From CAZVNZ01 sp964628515 (lineage in GTDB: Bacteria > Bacillota > Clostridia > Christensenellales > Christensenellaceae), in the NCBI GenBank assembly GCA_964628515.1, contig CAZVNZ010000001.1, forward strand, positions 62,001 through 126,000: DNA of 64,000 bases. Reading direction: 5' to 3'. The notes beneath the pieces are model-generated. The model did not search any database. It was not told the DNA's origin and saw nothing but the letters and a program-made list of their open reading frames with translations. The translations under genes and the position numbers were made by a program. The first letter of the stretch is position 1. Every line of letters starts with the position of its first letter. Shown here in pieces: positions 41,951 to 51,024 of this stretch.

Positions 41951-43022
41951 AAATAGTTTAATGAAACCGGATAAAGCAAGACTTGTAGCGGCATTAAAAG
42001 GGGAAATTCCCGATAGAGTGCCATGGTTTGAAGTGGTGGTGGAGGACCGTCTGGTAAAGGAAATTCTTGGCAGAGATGTCGGCTCTACCTTGGCAGGCTC
42101 CAGAGGCAAGTTGGACTCTTCCTATTTTACACCGCCCATGAATCCTAACGATTACATAGAAATTGCTAATTTTATGGGGCAGGACGTAATAGGATTTGAA
42201 GCAATGTTTACCCCTTTTAAATATAAGGACAAGCAAGGCAATTTTCATATGATTGATGATGGGCGGATAAATTCTTGGGAGGATTACGAAAAAGCAATTA
42301 AATACGATTGGGAAAACGATCTTGCACCTCGCTACGAGTATATGAAACAGTACAGAGACGCGGTAAAAGGCACTCAAATAGGTACTTTTATACTCACGGG
42401 TTGTCTTTTGCAGTATTGTTATAACTTTTTGTGCGATTTTACCGAGTTTTTTGTAATGTGCTACGACCAAAGAGATTTAGTAGAGCAGTTGTTGGACGAT
42501 TGTGTGGAGTATTGCCTAAAAATAACAGAAATGGCAATAGATTGCGGAATTACTTTTCTCTACCTTGGTGATGACGTTGCATATAAACCGGGTACGTTTA
42601 TGAACCCCGAGTTGTTTAAAGAGCTATGGTTTCCTCGCATCACCAAACTAATAAAAACGGCAAAAGATGCAGGCATACCCGTTATGTTTCACTCTTGCGG
42701 AAATTTACAGGGCATTATGGACGACATTATTATGCAAATGGGAATAGACGCACTAAACCCCATAGAGCCATACTCCAACGATATTTACGAATACAAAACA
42801 AAATACGGCGACCGCCTTACACTCGTGGGCAACATAGATGTGGCAGGGCCTTTGGCATTTGGGCCAAAAGAGGAGGCACGCAAGGATATTATAGAGCATT
42901 TAGAGCGGTTAAAGGTAGGTGGGCGGTACGTATTTGCCACCAGCCACAGTTTAATGAACGATATCCCCCTCGAACATATGTTGCTTATGCGAGAAGAGCT
43001 TTTGAGTAAGGGGATTTACTAA
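41943..43022 (+). CDS. URO-D superfamily protein 6 (HxC motif)
   Basis: 359 residues. H250-S-C252-G metal pair in MFHSCGNLQGIMDD, and TSHSLMND near the C-terminus. KPDKARLVAALKGEIPDRVPWF is the family opening. Overlaps the preceding gene by 8 bases and leads the next by 14. Confidence 0.85.
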   Translation: MNKNSLMKPDKARLVAALKGEIPDRVPWFEVVVEDRLVKEILGRDVGSTLAGSRGKLDSSYFTPPMNPNDYIEIANFMGQDVIGFEAMFTPFKYKDKQGNFHMIDDGRINSWEDYEKAIKYDWENDLAPRYEYMKQYRDAVKGTQIGTFILTGCLLQYCYNFLCDFTEFFVMCYDQRDLVEQLLDDCVEYCLKITEMAIDCGITFLYLGDDVAYKPGTFMNPELFKELWFPRITKLIKTAKDAGIPVMFHSCGNLQGIMDDIIMQMGIDALNPIEPYSNDIYEYKTKYGDRLTLVGNIDVAGPLAFGPKEEARKDIIEHLERLKVGGRYVFATSHSLMNDIPLEHMLLMREELLSKGIY

Positions 43023-43036
43023 GGGGAGGAAGGGTA

Positions 43037-44164
43037 ATGAACGAAAGAGAAAGATTTTTAAATACCATGCACTATAAAGCTGTGGACAGAGTACCCATGT
43101 GGCCACCGCCGGACGTTTGGGCAAGTACGTGGAAACGTTGGGAAGAGGAAGATTATACCATTATGACCACGCAATTGGTGGGAGAGCACGGCGGAGCGGG
43201 CTCGCTTGGGTTTTGGGACTATTTTGGATGCGACAGGCAGGACGAAGTAGGTATTTATTACGGCTTTTGCCCCGGATTTGAATATAAAGTAATACAAGAA
43301 AACAGCCGTACAATAACTTACAGAAATCACGAGGGGATAATTATGAAGGAGCTTGTGGAGGGCAGAGAAACCTCCATGCCCCATTGGCTTGATTTTCCCA
43401 TTAAAACACGGGAGGATTTTAGAAAAAATCTGTATAGGTGGGAACTTAATTTTGAAGAACGGTTTCCTGCTAATTGGCACCAAAAATGCAAAATTTGGAA
43501 AAACAGAAATATCCCCCTTAGGATGTGGGCGGACAGAGAGGGCGGTTTTTTTGGACCACTCAGAAATTTATTTGGTTTAGAGGAGCTTTCCTGCCTGTTT
43601 TACGACGACATCGCTTTTATAGAGGAAGTGCTTGATGCAAAGGTAGAGGCAATGATACGCATAATAAACAAAGTTGCACAAGATACAGATTTTGATTACT
43701 TTGTGTTTTGGGAGGATATGTGCTACAAAAACGGGCCATTACTCTCGCCCGAGATGTTTGACAAATATTTGGTGCCAAGGTACAAAAAGGTTGCGGATTG
43801 TATTCGTGCCACCGGCTGCGACACTATTTTTGTGGATAGCGACGGAGATGTTACAAAACTTGTTCCGCTGTGGCTAAAAGCAGGTGTAAACGGTGTACTG
43901 CCCTTCGAGGTACAGGCAGGCATGGACGTAAACGCTTTCAGAAAGGAGTACGGACATGACTTACTGCTAATAGGCGGAATAGACAAACGAGCACTTGCCC
44001 AAGGCAAAAGCTCTATTGATGCAGAGCTTAAACGAGTATCCCCCTTAATTGAGGACGGGGGCTACATACCATGGACGGATCATTCCATACCGCCGGATAT
44101 TTCCTATGATAATTTTTTGTATTATATGGAGCAGTTGCAAAAACTCGTGGAAGGTAGGCTGTAA
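43037..44164 (+). CDS. URO-D superfamily protein 7 (HxC lost)
   Basis: 375 residues, start MNERERFLNTMHYKAVDRVP, clearly the same family, but the HxC site reads VDSDGDVTKL near residue 265, while the C-terminal His is kept (WTDHSIPPDI). The metal pair is thus replaced by Asp-x-Asp, so chemistry must differ from MtaA-type transfer. The ribosome site GGGGAGGAAGGG is strong. Last gene of the operon. Confidence 0.85.
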   Translation: MNERERFLNTMHYKAVDRVPMWPPPDVWASTWKRWEEEDYTIMTTQLVGEHGGAGSLGFWDYFGCDRQDEVGIYYGFCPGFEYKVIQENSRTITYRNHEGIIMKELVEGRETSMPHWLDFPIKTREDFRKNLYRWELNFEERFPANWHQKCKIWKNRNIPLRMWADREGGFFGPLRNLFGLEELSCLFYDDIAFIEEVLDAKVEAMIRIINKVAQDTDFDYFVFWEDMCYKNGPLLSPEMFDKYLVPRYKKVADCIRATGCDTIFVDSDGDVTKLVPLWLKAGVNGVLPFEVQAGMDVNAFRKEYGHDLLLIGGIDKRALAQGKSSIDAELKRVSPLIEDGGYIPWTDHSIPPDISYDNFLYYMEQLQKLVEGRL

Positions 44165-44323
44165 AAAGCTGTTTTTAAGCAATGTAAATAGAATATATTG
44201 TAGCTTAAGTGCAGTAGTTATTATTGACAATTTTGTTATCATCACCGCTTTTTAGTTGGATAGGTTGGCTAAATTGGGTGTGGGCTCTCACACTGTGGTG
44301 GTGTTATAAATATATCCCACATA

Positions 44324-44357
44324 AAACCCCCCAAACAAAGGTTTGGAGGGGTTTTTA
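44324..44357. terminator. Bidirectional terminator
   Basis: AAAACCCCCCAAAC / GTTTGGAGGGGTTTT around AAAG, between the convergent URO-D operon and the histidine kinase gene, with A and T runs on either side. Confidence 0.85.
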
Positions 44358-44373
44358 TGGTAATTTGCTATGC

Positions 44374-45645
44374 TTACTCATCCCCCAAAAAAACAACAAA
44401 CTCGCTTCCACCACCCTCTCTGTCTCTGTATTCAATACTGCCTCCAAGCCTTGTAACACCGTCTTTTGCTATGGCAAGCCCAAGCCCTGCACCACCTAAC
44501 TTCCGTGCTCTTGAAGGATCTACACGAAAGAAGGGCTCAAAAATCTTGCTTTGGTATTCCTTTGGTATGCCTGCCCCATTGTCCGCAACTGTTATTTCCG
44601 CTGTATCTGCCGTATCCCCGTTTTTTGCGGTAATTTCTACATTTCCGCCACCGTATTTTATGGCGTTTGAAACCACGTTTAAAAGCACTCGGCTTAGGAG
44701 CTCCTTGTTGGTAAATACCTCCAAACCCTCTTTGCCGTTAATTTTTACCGTTACATTTGACTCTCTTAATTGATGCGCTGTTTCTTCCGCTATTTGCGCA
44801 ATTAAAGGGGTTAGCTCCACAGTTTCAAATTCAAGCTTTTCCCATGCCGCCAACTTGAGTAATTCGTCTACCAAAGCAACCATGCGGTCCGTTTGGCTTT
44901 TAATTACATTAATCGTTTGTGCGTATTCCTTTGGGCTGGGCTTGTCCTCCAACTCTAATACCTCTATGTTTGTTTTTATGGCACACAGGGGTGTTTTTAG
45001 CTCGTGTGCGGCGGCGGAGGCAAAGCCTTTTTGTCCGGCAAAAGCCTTGTCTAACCTCTCTAACATATTGTTAAAGGAGTCTGCAAGGCTGTTTATTTCG
45101 TCTCCTGCTTTAAACTCTTTAATGCGCAGGGCTAAATTGGCTTCGCTTATACCGCTTATTTCCTCGCTTAACCTTCTTACGGGCTTTAAGGCGTTGCCGA
45201 GGACAAACCATGTTATTAAACCGCCGGCAACTATTATAATTAGCATGTATAAAAGTACATAGTAATTAAAATGCTCCACCGCAACGGTAATTTCTTGAGG
45301 TACAAGAAACTCTGCGGAAGAAAATGCAGGGGTTACCGTAACGGCGTATGCGCTCGCTTGCTCCGGTGTTACCGTCGTAGCTTGCGCCGGTATTGCCTGA
45401 CCGGCAGAAAAGCCAGGCGCAAAAAAATCTGTGGTGCTGTGCTCAATTTCTTTTGCGGGCTCGCCGTTTGTGCCCTCTATCCACACCGTTTGGGTAGGCA
45501 TGGCGGCAGAAGAGCTAAACACAAGATAGTTGGCGTTGTACATAACAAGCAAGGTTAAAACCAAGGCTATTACCGTTATAATTATTACGGTTGCAAGGGT
45601 TATTCTTGCACGCAAAGAAATTTTATATATTTTAAAGTCCTTCAT
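44374..45645 (-). CDS. Sensor histidine kinase
   Basis: 423 residues: TM1 about 15-37, an extracytoplasmic loop of about 90 residues rich in Ala/Thr/Val, TM2 about 130-155, HAMP, HisKA with the phospho-His in AAAHELKTPL, then an ATPase domain with NVVSNAIKYGGG, DNGAGIP and GGAGLGLAI. Its gene starts 4 bases after the response regulator. It probably senses the cell envelope or a drug and controls the divergent exporter genes. Confidence 0.95.
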   Translation of the reverse strand: MKDFKIYKISLRARITLATVIIITVIALVLTLLVMYNANYLVFSSSAAMPTQTVWIEGTNGEPAKEIEHSTTDFFAPGFSAGQAIPAQATTVTPEQASAYAVTVTPAFSSAEFLVPQEITVAVEHFNYYVLLYMLIIIVAGGLITWFVLGNALKPVRRLSEEISGISEANLALRIKEFKAGDEINSLADSFNNMLERLDKAFAGQKGFASAAAHELKTPLCAIKTNIEVLELEDKPSPKEYAQTINVIKSQTDRMVALVDELLKLAAWEKLEFETVELTPLIAQIAEETAHQLRESNVTVKINGKEGLEVFTNKELLSRVLLNVVSNAIKYGGGNVEITAKNGDTADTAEITVADNGAGIPKEYQSKIFEPFFRVDPSRARKLGGAGLGLAIAKDGVTRLGGSIEYRDREGGGSEFVVFLGDE

Positions 45646-45649
45646 AAAT

Positions 45650-46318
45650 TCACCTCTCGATTAAATAGCCTGCCCCTCGTATGTTTAGTATAAGCTCTTT
45701 GCAGTAGGGCAACAGCTTTTTGCGTATCATACTTATATGCACCTTAACCGAGTTGGAAAACAAGCTGTCCTCCTCCCCCCAACTATGCTCTATAAGCTCT
45801 TCTGCGGATATTGCCCGTCCTTTGTTAAGGGCAAGATACTCTAAAATACCATACTCTTTAGGGGAGAGCTCCACCGTACTTCCCTCCGTGGAAAACACCC
45901 GTTTGGATGCGGTGTCTATACTTATATTTCCACAGTTTAGTATTACGTCCTGTTGGGTAAAACTGCGCCTTAGCAAATTGCGTACCCGTGCTTCAAGCTC
46001 TCCAAAATCGAAGGGCTTTACAAGATAATCGTTAGCGCCGAAGTCTAAGCCCGAAATACGTTGCGAAAAATCCGTGCGTGCGGATAGTATTAGTATTTTT
46101 ATGTCTTTGTTTTCTTGCCTTATTTGTTTTAGCACTTCTATACCGTCTAATTTTGGCAAGTTTAAATCAAGCACCACAATATCGTAACCGCCGTTTAACG
46201 CCATTTCAAGCCCACTTTCGCCGTCTGTGGCACCCTGTGCTATATAGCCTTTTTTATTAAAACCACGTAGCAGAGCATGCAAAATATCCTCTTCGTCTTC
46301 TATAATAAGTAACTTCAA
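45650..46318 (-). CDS. OmpR-family response regulator
   Basis: 222 residues. The receiver domain has Asp in VVLDLNLPKLDG (about residue 51) and Lys in VKPFDFGELEA, followed by a winged-helix DNA-binding domain (ELSPKEYGILEYLALNKGR, then SNSVKVHISMIRKKL). Divergent from the MacAB-like exporter operon, 187 bases away. Confidence 0.95.
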   Translation of the reverse strand: MKLLIIEDEEDILHALLRGFNKKGYIAQGATDGESGLEMALNGGYDIVVLDLNLPKLDGIEVLKQIRQENKDIKILILSARTDFSQRISGLDFGANDYLVKPFDFGELEARVRNLLRRSFTQQDVILNCGNISIDTASKRVFSTEGSTVELSPKEYGILEYLALNKGRAISAEELIEHSWGEEDSLFSNSVKVHISMIRKKLLPYCKELILNIRGAGYLIER

Positions 46319-46441
46319 ATTAATTCTCCCGTAATTAATATTTTATCATACTTTTATATTCTATCATATTAATTGTTAAGATTGGGTTAAATATCAAAAC
46401 CATTTAACCATGCAAAAAAAATTTTAAAAAACATATTTCCA

Positions 46442-46474
46442 TTAACCGTTTCTTAACCAAGACTAATGTATTAT
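46442..46474 (+). promoter_or_regulatory. OmpR-type direct repeats and weak promoter of the exporter operon
   Basis: TTAACC at 46442-46447 and again at 46453-46458, an 11-base period, one helical turn, as OmpR-family regulators prefer. They sit over the -35 region of a TATTAT -10 (46469-46474) with no proper -35, so activation by the divergent regulator is plausible. Confidence 0.5.
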
Positions 46475-46505
46475 TAGCCAAAGAAAGAAAACGGAGGCGA
46501 TTATT

Positions 46506-47954
46506 TTGGAAACAACACCTAAAAAACCTAAAAGGAAGCTAATAATTACAATAGTATCCATTGCACTCATTGGGGTAATTACCGCAGGGTATATTACAAC
46601 AGTTTCTGCAAGCAACTTAAAAGAGGAGGATGTACTACTAAGAGAATACTCTGTAAGTCGGGGAGATATTACGGCAGGCATTGACGGCACGGGGGCGCTT
46701 GTGTTAGAGGGCAAACCGCATAATTTTAATCAAAGTGTAAAAATAGAGGAGTTACTCGTAAAAGTAGGAGACAGGGTAAAAAAAGGGGATAAACTGGCTA
46801 AAATGGATATAGAAGCCTTAAATAAAAAAATTGGAGAGTTAGAAACTCAATTAAAAAAAGCAAAGGTAAATCTTAAAGACGCAAAAAACAACAAAAATAT
46901 CAGTAATGTTGAAATGAGAAACATAGGCAACAATGGAGACGTGGAATACGAAAATCAGCATGCAAAAGCAAAAGGTGCTACGGATAATTTAGCAACAAAC
47001 ATTAACGCACTAACTGCACGCTCAACCGAGCTTGAGGGGCTAATGGCGGATATTATCACGCAAATAACCGCAATAGACGGACAAATTGCATCTCTGCCCG
47101 AAAACGACCCTACACTCGTATCACTTACAGAACAAAAAAATGCCCTAACGGCAAAGCACGCAGAATATTTAGCCGAGCATCAAGGCATTGCTCCAAAACT
47201 ATCCGAGTTAAACGCACAATATAACGACGCAGTGGGAAATTTACAGGGTATAGAGCAAAGCTATGCAAACAGTCAAGCGCTTAAGGAAAAGGAAAATGCA
47301 AAGCAAAAGGAAGTTAATTCCTTAAAACAACAGGGGTTGGATAACTCCATAGAATTGGTAAATATAGAAATTCAAACGCTGGAAAATCAAATAGAAGAGC
47401 TTAACGAAGCTAAAAAAGAGCCTTATTTAATTGCAGACACAGACGGCATAGTCTTAGACCTTTCCTACTCGGAGGGTATGGACACAACGGGAGAAAAAGC
47501 GGTGGCAACCATAGGCGCTCCTAAGGATATTTATGCAAGAGTGCAGGTGGCGCAAACGGATATTGGAAATATAGAGGAAGGGCAGGAGGCAGAGTTGACT
47601 TTTGATACCTTTCCCGAAAGAAAATTTAAAGGCAAGGTTATAAAAAAATTGCCTATGCCGGTAAAGGACAGCAATCCGGTAGCCTATATTGTCCATGTTT
47701 CTGTGGATATGGAGGGGGAGGACCTCTTAATTGGTATGACAGCTTCCGTTCAATTTATTGCAAAACAAGTTAAAGACGTAATAATGCTCTCTAACAAGGC
47801 AATAAAATCCATAGAGGGAAAGCAGACGGTTATAATGAAGGATGCAGAGGGCAAAACCTTCGAAAAAACCATAGAAACAGGGTTTTCCGACGGCAGATAC
47901 AGCGAAATTATTACCGGCTTAAAGGAAGGCGACGTAGTGTACGTGGAGGGCTAA
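46506..47954 (+). CDS. MacA-like membrane fusion protein
   Basis: 482 residues, starting with TTG (GGAGG 10 bases upstream). One N-terminal membrane helix (residues 12-35), then a split biotinyl-lipoyl domain (IEELLVKVGDRVKKGDKL and PYLIADTDGIVLDLSYSEGM), between which runs a long coiled coil (about residues 115-300), then a beta-barrel (ARVQVAQTDIGNIEEGQEAEL) and a membrane-proximal domain. It couples an ABC exporter to the exterior. First gene of the operon. Confidence 0.92.
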   Translation: METTPKKPKRKLIITIVSIALIGVITAGYITTVSASNLKEEDVLLREYSVSRGDITAGIDGTGALVLEGKPHNFNQSVKIEELLVKVGDRVKKGDKLAKMDIEALNKKIGELETQLKKAKVNLKDAKNNKNISNVEMRNIGNNGDVEYENQHAKAKGATDNLATNINALTARSTELEGLMADIITQITAIDGQIASLPENDPTLVSLTEQKNALTAKHAEYLAEHQGIAPKLSELNAQYNDAVGNLQGIEQSYANSQALKEKENAKQKEVNSLKQQGLDNSIELVNIEIQTLENQIEELNEAKKEPYLIADTDGIVLDLSYSEGMDTTGEKAVATIGAPKDIYARVQVAQTDIGNIEEGQEAELTFDTFPERKFKGKVIKKLPMPVKDSNPVAYIVHVSVDMEGEDLLIGMTASVQFIAKQVKDVIMLSNKAIKSIEGKQTVIMKDAEGKTFEKTIETGFSDGRYSEIITGLKEGDVVYVEG

Positions 47955-47955
47955 A

Positions 47956-49164
47956 ATGAATTTTTGCGAAACCCTTAGGATAATTTGGATAAACCTAATG
48001 GAAAACAAGTTTAAGGTGCTACTAACATCTTTAGGCATAATTGTAGGCGCTGTTACTATTGTGATGGTGATAGCAATAGGCAAAGGTGGGGAGGCGGAAA
48101 TTGCAGGGCAGTTTGGTGACCTCTCGGCAGCTACCGTTTATGTAGCGCCGGATTACTCCAAAATCACCATGGGAGGAAAAGATGTTTCTAAAATACCTAA
48201 GCTAAAAGAAGAGCAGGTAAAGCAAATACAGGAAGAAAACCCCTATTTGGCAAGTATTTCTATGGTGGCTTACTTGTTTGCGGAAGTAACTATGAATAAC
48301 GAAAAAAATCATCAAAGCATTACGGCGGTGTATCCTAATTATGGGGAAATATCCAACATTAAAACGGCATACGGAGATAATATTTCCGAGGAGGATGTGG
48401 AAAACAAAACACGAGTGGCGGTGCTTGGGGATAATTTGGCAAAACAATACTTCGGCAGCGGTCAAAATGCGGTTGGCAAAAGCATCAAAATAAAAAACGG
48501 AAGCTTTCGAGTTATAGGCGTTTTGGACAGAAAGGGGGATGCCATTCAAGGCATGAATCCGGATGACAGTATATTTATCCCCTATACAAGCGCCGAGGGT
48601 GCAGGGCTTATTAGCGAGTACGATGTGCCTCAATTAATAGGGCTTGCAAAGGATATTGATAGTGTAGAAAATGCCATAAACCGCATAAAAAGCTCCCTTG
48701 AGTATATTTTAGATGACGGCAGTTTATACACGGTGGAGGATGCAGGCAGTAGAATTAATGCGGCAACTCAATCCGCACGTACTATGAAAATGCTACTGAT
48801 TTCCGTGGCGGCAATAGTGTTTGTGGTGGGTGGCATAGGTATTATGAATGTGCTTTTTGTATCCGTAAAGGAGCGCACAAGAGAAATTGGCATACTAAAG
48901 GCATTGGGTGGCTCTAAACGGGATATTATGATGCAGTTTTTATTGGAGTCTGTGGTAATAAGTTTATTTGGGGGATTGGCAGGCATACTCCTTGGATGGC
49001 TACTGTTGCCGTTAATGCAGTACACGGATATTCCCGTACTTGCCACTCCGGATGGGGTAATAATGGCGCTATTCTTTTCCATATTGACAGGCACACTTTT
49101 TGGTGTGTATCCGGCCTACAAAGCCTCCCGACTAAAGCCCATAGATGCACTAAATTACGAATAA
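47956..49164 (+). CDS. MacB-like ABC exporter permease (FtsX domain)
   Basis: 402 residues: four membrane helices (about 20-45, 275-300, 325-355, 365-390) with a large extracytoplasmic MacB core domain. The ARTIGILKALGG-like motif reads EIGILKALGGSKRDIMMQFLLES. Starts 1 base after the fusion-protein gene. The ATPase partner is encoded separately, two genes on. Confidence 0.93.
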   Translation: MNFCETLRIIWINLMENKFKVLLTSLGIIVGAVTIVMVIAIGKGGEAEIAGQFGDLSAATVYVAPDYSKITMGGKDVSKIPKLKEEQVKQIQEENPYLASISMVAYLFAEVTMNNEKNHQSITAVYPNYGEISNIKTAYGDNISEEDVENKTRVAVLGDNLAKQYFGSGQNAVGKSIKIKNGSFRVIGVLDRKGDAIQGMNPDDSIFIPYTSAEGAGLISEYDVPQLIGLAKDIDSVENAINRIKSSLEYILDDGSLYTVEDAGSRINAATQSARTMKMLLISVAAIVFVVGGIGIMNVLFVSVKERTREIGILKALGGSKRDIMMQFLLESVVISLFGGLAGILLGWLLLPLMQYTDIPVLATPDGVIMALFFSILTGTLFGVYPAYKASRLKPIDALNYE

Positions 49165-49172
49165 CAGCTAAA

Positions 49173-49277
49173 TTAGCATTTTGTCAAAAGTTATGCAGTA
49201 ACTTTTGGTATAAAATGAACATATAGCTACATTAATGCAGTTCGCAAAGCGAACAATATAAATTAAGTTGCTATATA
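49173..49277. repeat. 105-bp structured repeat, copy 2
   Basis: Same length as copy 1 (10314-10418). First hairpin CAAAAGTTA (49185-49193) / TAACTTTTG (49199-49207); second hairpin GTTCGC (49240-49245) / GCGAAC (49249-49254); outer stem ATATAGC (49221-49227) / GCTATAT (49270-49276). Two base pairs differ from copy 1 in the first stem and several in the second, all compensated. Confidence 0.8.
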
Positions 49278-49321
49278 TTTATTACTGTTATATAAATCAA
49301 AAAAAGAAAGGAAAAATAATT

Positions 49322-49942
49322 ATGAAGAAAATTTTAATTGTAGTAATGGCAGGTTTAATGATGATGACACTTATAAGTTGTGGAGCAAAACCACAGGCAA
49401 CTCCCGAAGTACCCGTAACAGAGGAGGGTAGCGGTGAAAAAAATCAAGAGCCAAACAAGGAAGCAGAGGGCAGTACCCAAAGTACAGGGGAAAATATTTT
49501 TGGCAAGGTAAAAAACATTATAGGCAACGAGGTGGAGTTGGAATTGGCAAAACCGCCTTTTGAGCCAAACACCGTCACGGAGGAAGGCAAAGAGGGCATG
49601 GCTGTACCGGCGGCGGCAGTAAGCGGTGCAGTTACCGTAACGGAAAAAGACGTGGTTATATCTGACGAGGAAGCGGGAGGCATGGAGGGTGGCGCTAACG
49701 AAGTTACTGTTGTAGCAAGCGGTGCGGACGGTTCTGTGCAAATAATAGACAGAAATTCGGGAGGAAACAGTTTAGAGCTTGAATACACAGGGGAAACCAA
49801 AAGCGTTACAATACCCACAGGCATAGATATTGTAAGTATGCTTACAGGTAAAAACGCAAAGTTAGAGGATATTAAAAAAGGCTCTGTACTAATGGTTTTA
49901 CTGCAAGATAACAAGACAAATCAAGTAACTATTATGGAATAA
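49322..49942 (+). CDS. Lipoprotein of the exporter operon, unknown
   Basis: 206 residues from the ATG at 49322, chosen over an upstream frame start at 49268 because AAAGAAAGG lies upstream and the signal peptide (MKKILIVVMAGLMMMTLISC, lipobox LISC) begins there. A Glu-rich linker (residues 22-55) precedes a beta-rich domain with no match I recognise. Placement between MacB-like permease and ATPase genes suggests a surface accessory subunit. Confidence 0.75.
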   Translation: MKKILIVVMAGLMMMTLISCGAKPQATPEVPVTEEGSGEKNQEPNKEAEGSTQSTGENIFGKVKNIIGNEVELELAKPPFEPNTVTEEGKEGMAVPAAAVSGAVTVTEKDVVISDEEAGGMEGGANEVTVVASGADGSVQIIDRNSGGNSLELEYTGETKSVTIPTGIDIVSMLTGKNAKLEDIKKGSVLMVLLQDNKTNQVTIME

Positions 49943-50003
49943 TACCCCAAATAAATCACCCTAAGCAAAAAAGGGGCAACCAACGGACAAAGAGGTACTT
50001 ATA

Positions 50004-50684
50004 ATGGAACTGTTAAATCTTAAAAATGTAAATAAAAGTTATGTAATGGGAGCACAAAGGCTGCATGTACTTAAAAACATTAATTTTACCGTAGCAAAGG
50101 GGGAGTACATAACAATACTCGGGCCTTCGGGTAGCGGAAAATCCACACTTATGAATATTTTAGGTTGTATGGATACCTTAGACAGCGGTAATTATAGTTT
50201 TGGTGATGTTGATGTAGAGGACTGCTCGGACGTTATGCTTACCCGGCTACGAAACAGAAATATAGGGTTTATATTTCAAAAGTATCATCTTATACCTCAG
50301 TATACCGCATTGCAAAACGTAATAATGCCTCTTTTGCTTAGAGGGATGAGCCGAACAACCGCAGTAAAGTCCGCCCAAAAATGTATAGAGTTAGTAGGAC
50401 TTACAGACCGCATAACGCACCGCCCAAGCGAGCTTTCGGGAGGGCAACAACAGCGTGTGGCAATAGCCCGTGCCTTAGTTACAAAGCCTGCACTACTTTT
50501 AGCCGACGAGCCCACAGGGGCGCTTGATTCTGCAACAGGACGGGAAATACTAACTCTGTTTAGCGAGCTTAACGCCAAAGGCAACACAATAGTTATGATA
50601 AGCCACGATACAAAGGTGGCAAAGTGCGCAAAACGTATTGCGGAAATTAATGACGGGGTGCTTTTGGGGGGTGGGGTCTGTTAG
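50004..50684 (+). CDS. MacB/LolD-type ABC ATPase
   Basis: 226 residues: Walker A GPSGSGKS (about residue 39), signature LSGGQQQRVAIARAL (about 143), Walker B LLLADEPTGALD. It drives the exporter made of the two upstream membrane proteins. The operon stops here. Confidence 0.95.
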   Translation: MELLNLKNVNKSYVMGAQRLHVLKNINFTVAKGEYITILGPSGSGKSTLMNILGCMDTLDSGNYSFGDVDVEDCSDVMLTRLRNRNIGFIFQKYHLIPQYTALQNVIMPLLLRGMSRTTAVKSAQKCIELVGLTDRITHRPSELSGGQQQRVAIARALVTKPALLLADEPTGALDSATGREILTLFSELNAKGNTIVMISHDTKVAKCAKRIAEINDGVLLGGGVC

Positions 50685-50732
50685 GTTTTTTTGGATTGTA
50701 TATTTGGGTTGTGTATAAATTAAGGAAATAAA

Positions 50733-50915
50733 ATGGGGGTATTACTACCCCTACCCCTTCTCCAAAAACCCCATACACCTAATCCCCGAGGATTTAAACA
50801 CGGAAAGGGATGGCATATAGGCGGATTTAAACCCGTACAATTTGCAGGATTTTGGGAAATTAACATCCCAAGTTACCGCAAAATAAACACATTTAAAGCA
50901 ATCTATTCTGTTTGA
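50733..50915 (+). CDS. Doubtful 60-residue ORF in a 340-base gap
   Basis: The 50685-51024 gap between two convergent genes holds an ORF with AAGGA 7 bases before its ATG and a TTGGAT-17-TATAAA pair (50691-50719). But the transcript start would fall inside the ribosome site, and the Pro/Gly/His/Trp-rich sequence matches nothing I know. Nothing else is seen in the gap except an 8-bp inverted repeat AAGTACAT / ATGTACTT (50949-50977). Confidence 0.2.
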   Translation: MGVLLPLPLLQKPHTPNPRGFKHGKGWHIGGFKPVQFAGFWEINIPSYRKINTFKAIYSV

Positions 50916-51024
50916 TTCTTCACTATTTCCGTTTTTCATGGCTACCCTAAGTACATTCCTTTTTTTATTATGTACTTATTATAACAATTTGTTTGGCAGT
51001 TTTCAATCGGCGCAATTTCAAATA

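Noticed and set aside
50733..50939. Small proteins on either strand in the 50.7-51.0 kb gap
   Set aside because: Composition is unlike protein, the plus-strand promoter and ribosome site exclude each other, and the minus-strand frame is its mirror. Kept only as a doubtful feature.
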